From Anaerolineales bacterium (GTDB lineage Bacteria; Chloroflexota; Anaerolineae; Anaerolineales; Villigracilaceae): 10,006 nucleotides of DNA. Each line of letters opens with the position of its first letter. Position 1 is the first letter of the stretch. Below are positions 6,218-10,006 of the stretch, piece after piece. The notes beneath the pieces were generated by a model, which saw nothing but the letters and a program-made list of their open reading frames with translations, was not told the origin of the DNA and did no database searches. A program made the translations under genes and the position numbers. Location: positions 1 to 10,006 of the forward strand of contig JAICQC010000150.1 in NCBI GenBank assembly GCA_025938055.1. The letters are read 5' to 3'.

Positions 6218-6260
6218 GTCCTGAGCGGAGTGAGCCGATAGGCGAACGTAGTCGAAGGAC
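6218..6260. repeat. REP-like palindromic repeat between the two permease genes
   Basis: The element begins GTCCTGAGCGGAGTGAGCC and ends GTAGTCGAAGGAC. Its ends form a GTCC/GGAC inverted repeat, with a central GCC-GATA-GGC hairpin. The CTGAGCG...AGTCGAAGGAC form is a widespread intergenic repeat type that I recognise from many bacterial genomes, including Chloroflexota. The remaining 57 bases before the next gene also contain short inverted pieces (CGCTG/CAGCG) and may be a degraded part of it. It interrupts an otherwise tightly packed operon. Confidence 0.6.
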
Positions 6261-6317
6261 AAGTTTACAGGTTACGCTGCGCTTCGATTGTGTAGCACTC
6301 AGCGCGAATAGCAAACT

Positions 6318-7106
6318 ATGACCCGCTACTTAAACCTCTACTGGTACTTCCTCATCCAGCGCCTGAAGGTGCTGATGGAATACCGCGCCAGTTTCATCCT
6401 GGGCGCATCGTCCACGATCGTGTGGCAGGCGTCGAGCATTGCCGCGGTCTGGGTGGTGATGCAAAAGGTGCCCACACTCAACGGCTGGAACTATGATGAA
6501 GTCCTGCTGGTGTATGGACTGGTCACATTGTCGAAATCCATCAACCATATGTTCGCCGATAACCTGTGGACGCTCGGGCGTGTCTACATTCGCTCAGGCG
6601 GGTTTGACCGTTTCCTCGTCCGCCCGATCGATCCGCTGTTTCACCTGCTGGCAGACCGCTTCTGCCAGGATGGTGTAGGCAACTTTCTAGTGGGCGCGGC
6701 GCTGGTCGTCAAGACGTCCCTCGATCTCGGGATCGACTGGACACCGCTCAAGCTGCTAATGCTTATCGTCGGCGTGGTGAGCGGCGGATTCATCTTCATC
6801 GCGCTGAACCTGATCACCTGCGTCACCGCCTTCTGGATCGTGGACTCGGTGCCGATCACGCGCATGGTCTTCGATAATCATTTGTTCGCACAGTACCCGC
6901 TCTCCATCTACCCGCGGGCGATTAACATCCTCCTGACCTGGATCATCCCGTATGGATTCGCATCCTTCTACCCGGCAAGTTACATCCTGAACCGGGACGT
7001 GGGGAATATTGCCTGGTTCGGTCCCTTGGTCGCGGCATTGCTGCTCTGTGCCGGTTATCGCTTCTGGCAGTTCGGGTTGAAATATTATTCAGGGACGGGA
7101 ACATAG
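6318..7106 (+). CDS. ABC-2 type permease, COG3694/DUF990-like
   Basis: This 262-residue protein has about six hydrophobic segments (roughly 24-48, 58-76, 115-133, 144-175, 200-222 and 231-252). GGFDRFLVRPIDPLFHLLAD (94-113) is the characteristic coupling-loop motif of the DUF990/ABC2_membrane_6 family. It completes the ATPase-permease-permease set. The gap of 109 bases to the previous gene is filled by the palindromic repeat at 6218-6260. No Shine-Dalgarno is visible before ATG 6318 (GAATAGCAAACT precedes it), which is weak for an operon-internal gene. The start is still plausible because MTRYLNLYWYFLIQRLK fits the family's N-terminus. Confidence 0.9.
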   Translation: MTRYLNLYWYFLIQRLKVLMEYRASFILGASSTIVWQASSIAAVWVVMQKVPTLNGWNYDEVLLVYGLVTLSKSINHMFADNLWTLGRVYIRSGGFDRFLVRPIDPLFHLLADRFCQDGVGNFLVGAALVVKTSLDLGIDWTPLKLLMLIVGVVSGGFIFIALNLITCVTAFWIVDSVPITRMVFDNHLFAQYPLSIYPRAINILLTWIIPYGFASFYPASYILNRDVGNIAWFGPLVAALLLCAGYRFWQFGLKYYSGTGT

Positions 7107-7266
7107 GACACGTGATTTGAGTCTATATTCTCGTGGAAATGATTTCCTTGCGTTCTCAAGAATCGAATACAATTACATTGCCGCCCGCATGGATACGAAA
7201 TTAAATAAATCTGTTTGCTCTCATTGGTTTGAGCACATCTTAATTCATTTGGATTAAATTGACCCG
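7107..7266 (+). other. Intergenic region before the first PD40 gene; only weak promoter candidates
   Basis: These 160 AT-rich bases separate the ABC operon from the PD40 pair. No hairpin with a T-run is present, so the end of the exporter transcript is not visible. TTGAGC (7229-7234) followed after 19 bases by TTAAAT (7254-7259) is the best promoter guess. It would start transcription almost at ATG 7267, giving a leaderless message. TACAAT (7168-7173) is a good -10 but has no -35 at normal spacing. Confidence 0.25.
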
Positions 7267-8391
7267 ATGAACCTTCCTGCAAAGTTCAACCCCCTGTTTG
7301 ACAAATTCCTGCTCGGCGGACTGGGCTGCGGATTCATCGCGTTGTGTTTTCTGATCAGCGCGTTTTTCTATATCTGGCAGAACCCGCCGGGACCTGTCCC
7401 CACCTCAACGCCGCTGGCGCTCGACGGATTGTCCACGGTAACGCCAGGACCTACCGCAACGCCTTTGTTCCAGTTTGCGACGCCCAGTGGAGTTTCACCG
7501 GGTGTCCCGACTGGCTCCCCGGGCATTTCACCGACGCTCACGCCTGCCTCCTCTGCAGGTACAGCGATTCCCTCGCCGGTTCCTCAGTTCAATAGCTCGC
7601 CGCCAACGGGCAGGATCGTCTTCACCTGCTTCATCAACCAGATCGACCAGATCTGCCTGATGAATGCTGACGGATCAGAGCGCAGGCAGTTGACCGATTT
7701 CGAAGGAACTTCGTTTTACGCCTCCATCTCGCCGGAGGGGGACACGATTTATTACTCCTCTCGCCAGAGTGGGAGCTATGAGATCCATTCGATGAACATG
7801 CGAGGTCGTGAGCAGCGCCGCCTTACCCGCGGCATCGGCAGCGTCTACGCGCCTGAACGTTCCCCCGACAACGACAGGATCATCTTCACCAATAACTCTG
7901 ACGGGGTGCAGCGCATCTGGATCATGCGCGTGGATGGGAACAACCCGCACCCCATCTCCAGTGGTCCCGAGGATATTGATCCCACCTGGTCGCCAGACGG
8001 TTTGCGGATCGCGTTCGCCTCCTCACGGACGGGGCAGCGTCAGTTGTACATTATGGACCGCGATGGCTCGAACGTCCGTCAGATCACGAATCTGCCCGAT
8101 ATGGGCGGGCGCAGCACCTGGTCGCCCAATGGAGCGCAGCTGGCGTTCTACGCCGGACCTGTGGAGGACCACAACATTTACGTGATCAACGCCGATGGGA
8201 CGGGCTTGGTGCAGCTCACGGATGGAGGCGACAATCTTGGTCCGAGCTGGTCGCCAGATGGGAACTGGATCGCCTTCACATCCTTCCGGGATGGGAACAA
8301 CGAGATCTACATCATCCACCCCGACGGGACGGGCCTGACGCGCCTGACGAACAGTCCCACCTCCGACTGGCAGCCGCGCTGGGGACCTTAA
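7267..8391 (+). CDS. Membrane-anchored six-bladed PD40 (TolB-like) propeller protein, copy 1
   Basis: The protein has 374 residues. Residues 13-37 form one membrane helix (FLLGGLGCGFIALCFLISAF) ending in FYIWQNPPG. Residues 38-114 are a flexible Pro/Thr/Ser/Gly linker with TPGPTATP-like pieces. Residues 115-374 are six PD40 propeller repeats, each with a WSPDG-type turn, an IAF/IYY strand and a [YI]-[IV]-[MI]-DG strand. Examples are WSPDGLRIAF (241-250), WSPNGAQLAF (285-294) and WSPDGNWIAF (328-337). The closing SDWQPRWGP fits the strand that locks blade 1 to blade 6. Orientation is probably helix anchored with the propeller outside, binding a protein or cell-wall ligand; no enzyme motif is seen. 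C121 and C130 flank blade 1 and are kept in copy 2, so they may form a disulfide. No Shine-Dalgarno precedes ATG 7267. Confidence 0.92.
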   Translation: MNLPAKFNPLFDKFLLGGLGCGFIALCFLISAFFYIWQNPPGPVPTSTPLALDGLSTVTPGPTATPLFQFATPSGVSPGVPTGSPGISPTLTPASSAGTAIPSPVPQFNSSPPTGRIVFTCFINQIDQICLMNADGSERRQLTDFEGTSFYASISPEGDTIYYSSRQSGSYEIHSMNMRGREQRRLTRGIGSVYAPERSPDNDRIIFTNNSDGVQRIWIMRVDGNNPHPISSGPEDIDPTWSPDGLRIAFASSRTGQRQLYIMDRDGSNVRQITNLPDMGGRSTWSPNGAQLAFYAGPVEDHNIYVINADGTGLVQLTDGGDNLGPSWSPDGNWIAFTSFRDGNNEIYIIHPDGTGLTRLTNSPTSDWQPRWGP

Positions 8392-8394
8392 ATA

Positions 8395-8439
8395 AGAGAC
8401 TGGAGATTAAAGAACAGGGAGTAGAGAGGTGAGTGTCCT
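8395..8439 (+). repeat. Purine-rich tract after PD40 copy 1
   Basis: This tract of GA-rich words (GAGACTGGAGATTAAAG, then GGGAGTAGAGAGGTGAGTG) ends in TCCT just after the stop codon. It resembles the tract after copy 2 (9578-9624), suggesting the duplicated unit included the 3' flank or that the same repeat was placed behind both genes. Confidence 0.45.
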
Positions 8440-8458
8440 AAATAAAAGCTGCGCTTGA

Positions 8459-8471
8459 ATAAGCTTATAGT
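8459..8471 (+). promoter_or_regulatory. Candidate -10 region and palindrome before PD40 copy 2
   Basis: ATAAGCTTAT (8459-8468) is a perfect 10-bp palindrome overlapping TATAGT (8466-8471), a 5-of-6 match to the -10 consensus. No -35 is seen at normal spacing. The position, 30 bases before ATG 8502, is suitable. Weak evidence. Confidence 0.25.
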
Positions 8472-8501
8472 ACTTTTACCGGTTATTCGTTCATTGACTT
8501 A

Positions 8502-9593
8502 ATGGAATCTCTTAAAAAATATCTTTCCACATTCGATCTATTGCTTTTCGGCGGTCTTGGGTGTGGAGCGCTGGCGCTGTGCATTCTGGGAAGCCTCTTC
8601 GTCTACATCTGGCAGAACCCGCCGCGCTCAGAGCTGACTCCTGTTGGTCCCGGCGGGTTGTCAACGGTGACCCCTGCCGCAACCATTCCTGCTCTTGACC
8701 TTTCCACACCGACGTTGCTGTCTACACTCATCCCGACCCTCGATGGAGTAGTCCCACCTACTCTCGATTCCTCATTTGTCCCGGATTTCGGCGGCGGTCC
8801 CGCGCCGTCTGGCAAGATCGTGTTCACCTGTTATATCAACCAGATCGATCAGATCTGCATCATGAACGTGGACGGGACTGGACGAAGACAACTCACGAAC
8901 TTCACGGCGACCGCTTTTTATCCCTCTCTCTCGCCGGATGGTCAGACGGTTTATTTCTCATCGAGACAGAGCGGGTCGTTCGAGATCTACTCCATTGACA
9001 TCAACGGTAACAATTTGCAGCGCCTGACGGACGGCATCGGCGCGCTCTATGCACCCGAGCTCTCACCGAATGGAGAGCGCATCATCTTCACCAACAACGG
9101 AAATGGACTCTGGGTGATGAACCCGGATGGCAGCAACCCGCGTGCCATCACCTCCCGCGATGACATCGACCCGACCTGGTCACCAGATGGTTCGATGATC
9201 GCATTTGCTTCAAACCGTTCGGGGCAGAGACAGTTATACGTGGCAAATGCTAATGGGAAGAACATAGAACAGGTAACAGACTTGAACAACATGGGTGGGC
9301 GCAGCACCTGGTCGCCTGACGGCACGAAACTTGCCTTTTACCGCGGTCCCACTGGCGACCACGATATTTACGTGATCAACATCGATGGGACTGGCTTACA
9401 AAGACTCACGAACGGCGGCGATAACCTTGGTCCCAGCTGGTCGCCGGATGGGGAGTGGATCGCCTTCACATCCTTCCGCGATGGCAACAACGAGATCTAT
9501 ATTGTGCGCCCCGATGGAAGCCGGGAAACCCGTTTGACAGGCAGCCCCATTTCCGATTGGCAGCCGAGGTGGGGACCAGAGAGCAGAGATTAG
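8502..9593 (+). CDS. Membrane-anchored six-bladed PD40 (TolB-like) propeller protein, copy 2
   Basis: This is a 363-residue tandem paralogue of the gene at 7267. The helix (residues 12-37) keeps GGLGCG, the ALC and YIWQNPP exactly. The linker (38-103) differs in sequence and is shorter. The propeller (104-359) keeps all six PD40 blades, with WSPDGSMIAF (226-235), WSPDGTKLAF (270-279) and WSPDGEWIAF (313-322), ending SDWQPRWGP. Cys110 and Cys119 match C121/C130 of copy 1. Blade 3 is a few residues shorter than in copy 1. The last four residues (ESRD) and the TAG stop come from the purine-rich repeat that follows, not from propeller sequence. No Shine-Dalgarno precedes ATG 8502. The shared anchor and shared blade 6, with a free linker, suggest two variants of one surface receptor or scaffold; the ligand is unknown. 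Confidence 0.92.
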   Translation: MESLKKYLSTFDLLLFGGLGCGALALCILGSLFVYIWQNPPRSELTPVGPGGLSTVTPAATIPALDLSTPTLLSTLIPTLDGVVPPTLDSSFVPDFGGGPAPSGKIVFTCYINQIDQICIMNVDGTGRRQLTNFTATAFYPSLSPDGQTVYFSSRQSGSFEIYSIDINGNNLQRLTDGIGALYAPELSPNGERIIFTNNGNGLWVMNPDGSNPRAITSRDDIDPTWSPDGSMIAFASNRSGQRQLYVANANGKNIEQVTDLNNMGGRSTWSPDGTKLAFYRGPTGDHDIYVINIDGTGLQRLTNGGDNLGPSWSPDGEWIAFTSFRDGNNEIYIVRPDGSRETRLTGSPISDWQPRWGPESRD

Positions 9594-9624
9594 AGAGTAG
9601 AGAATAGGGAGGAGTGTGAGCCCT
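9578..9624 (+). repeat. Purine-rich repeat overlapping the end of PD40 copy 2
   Basis: A nearly pure GA tract with the repeated word AGAGATTAGAGAGTAGAGAA starts inside the last codons of the gene and supplies its stop codon. It ends GGGAGGAGTGTGAGCCCT, close to the end of the tract behind copy 1. Similar GAGATTAGAGA words are, to my knowledge, common between genes in Anaerolineae, but I cannot count them here. Confidence 0.5.
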
Positions 9625-9647
9625 GAAGGTAGCAGGACGAAAGAGTT

Positions 9648-9763
9648 CATGTCACTCTGAGGAAGCCCTTGGTTGAGACGCTTGCGTCGAAACCAAGCGA
9701 CCGAAAAGTCTCTCGCCCGATAGTGTAGAGATGCTTTGGCAAAGAACGCCTCAGCATGACATG
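9648..9763. repeat. Multi-stem palindromic repeat (MITE/REP-like)
   Basis: The ends form a 15-base imperfect inverted repeat: CATGTCACTCTGAGG (9648-9662) against CCTCAGCATGACATG (9749-9763), 13 of 15 paired. Inside, 9668-9697 is a symmetrical hairpin. CTTGGTT pairs with AACCAAG, then a GA/GA internal loop, then GACG/CGTC closing a CTTG tetraloop. A second arm, TCTCT near 9710 against AGAGA near 9727, encloses CGCCCGATAGTGT. The TGTCA-TCTGAGG ... CCTCAG-TGACA frame and the CTCTCGCCCGATAGTG core look like a diverged member of the common TGTCATTGCGAGG-type repeats. It ends exactly against the stop codon of the minus-strand GIY-YIG gene. Confidence 0.65.
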
Positions 9764-10006
9764 TTACTTAATGAACCATTCTTCGCTTAAGTCTTTCCAC
9801 TCGGGATTTATAGAATCAATCAAGGCAATCTTCTTTGCCCGTAGCCAGCCCTTAATCTGTTTTTTGCGCTCAATTGCGGAGCTTATGCTTGATGTGGCTT
9901 CGTAATACACAAGATATTGAATATTGTATTTTCTGGTGAACCCTTTAATGGCTTTGGTCTTATGTTTGTACACCCGCCGCATCAAATCACCTGTTACGCC
10001 TGTATA
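9764..10006 (-). CDS. GIY-YIG nuclease-family protein, N-terminus outside the window (partial)
   Basis: The frame runs from the right edge to TAA at 9766-9764. Translation from the edge begins YTGVTGDLMRRVYKHK, matching the YIG half of the GIY-YIG motif and the following Arg. An internal TTG/ATG near 9982-9985 is therefore not the true start; about a dozen residues including GIY lie beyond the window. Downstream come KGFTRKYN, LVYYE, AIERKKQIKGW and KKIALIDSINPEWKDLSEEW, all typical of the small single-domain COG2827-type group. Relatives usually read AIxREKQIKGW, where the Glu is the metal-binding catalytic residue. Here that position is Lys (AIERKKQ), so activity is doubtful. The coding sequence looks more AT-rich than its neighbours, consistent with transfer. 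Confidence 0.88.
   Translation of the reverse strand, partial: YTGVTGDLMRRVYKHKTKAIKGFTRKYNIQYLVYYEATSSISSAIERKKQIKGWLRAKKIALIDSINPEWKDLSEEWFIK

Noticed and set aside
6010..6321. 103-codon plus-strand frame over the end of permease 1 and the repeat
   Set aside because: It is out of frame with the permease; its tail is translated repeat sequence. Treated as a shadow.
7327..7347. Lipoprotein lipobox at Cys21 of the PD40 proteins
   Set aside because: The residues before the Cys (GLG) are not a normal lipobox, and the hydrophobic segment continues well past the Cys, so a membrane helix fits better.
1..10006. CRISPR array, tRNA, rRNA or transposase gene
   Set aside because: No regularly spaced direct repeats, no cloverleaf I could recognise, no rRNA-like stretch, and no transposase or integrase motif in any frame.

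Overview
The window looks like chromosomal DNA from a Chloroflexota bacterium, most likely class Anaerolineae. This is an inference from three things: a paired DUF1800/DUF1501 export locus, membrane-anchored PD40 propellers with Pro/Thr-rich linkers, and several palindromic intergenic repeats of the kind that litter those genomes. No rRNA, marker protein or database match was available to prove it.

Layout. Positions 2-124 are the 3' end of a membrane-anchored protein. Positions 168-659 and 814-1347 encode two paralogous small multi-pass membrane proteins of unknown function, separated by a clear intrinsic terminator. That terminator shows the second gene starts at 814, not at an upstream GTG. 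A DUF1800 protein with a Tat lipoprotein signal (1389-2867) and a DUF1501 protein (2943-4145) follow on the same strand. The DUF1501 protein lacks the usual Tat leader.

Positions 4146-4400 hold a compact, self-contained unit: a promoter with an extended -10, a strong Shine-Dalgarno site, a 21-codon reading frame and two terminator-like hairpins. The Shine-Dalgarno is perfectly complementary over 9 bases to codons 14-16 of that same small frame, so it may be a switchable leader. It sits directly ahead of a three-gene ABC-2 exporter: an ATPase of the COG4586 type (4401-5399) and two permeases of the COG4587/COG3694 (DUF990) type (5396-6208 and 6318-7106). A palindromic repeat lies between the two permease genes.

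Positions 7267-8391 and 8502-9593 are tandem paralogues. Each has one N-terminal membrane helix, a Pro/Thr/Ser linker and a six-bladed TolB-like PD40 propeller, followed by a related purine-rich tract. The window ends with a large multi-stem palindromic repeat (9648-9763). It abuts the stop codon of a minus-strand GIY-YIG nuclease-family gene that runs off the end. In that protein the position where the family normally has its catalytic glutamate appears to be lysine.

Most of the genes concern the cell envelope (export, membrane anchoring, efflux). Nothing proves a single functional system. The leader-like small unit at 4167-4380 is the most promising undescribed element.
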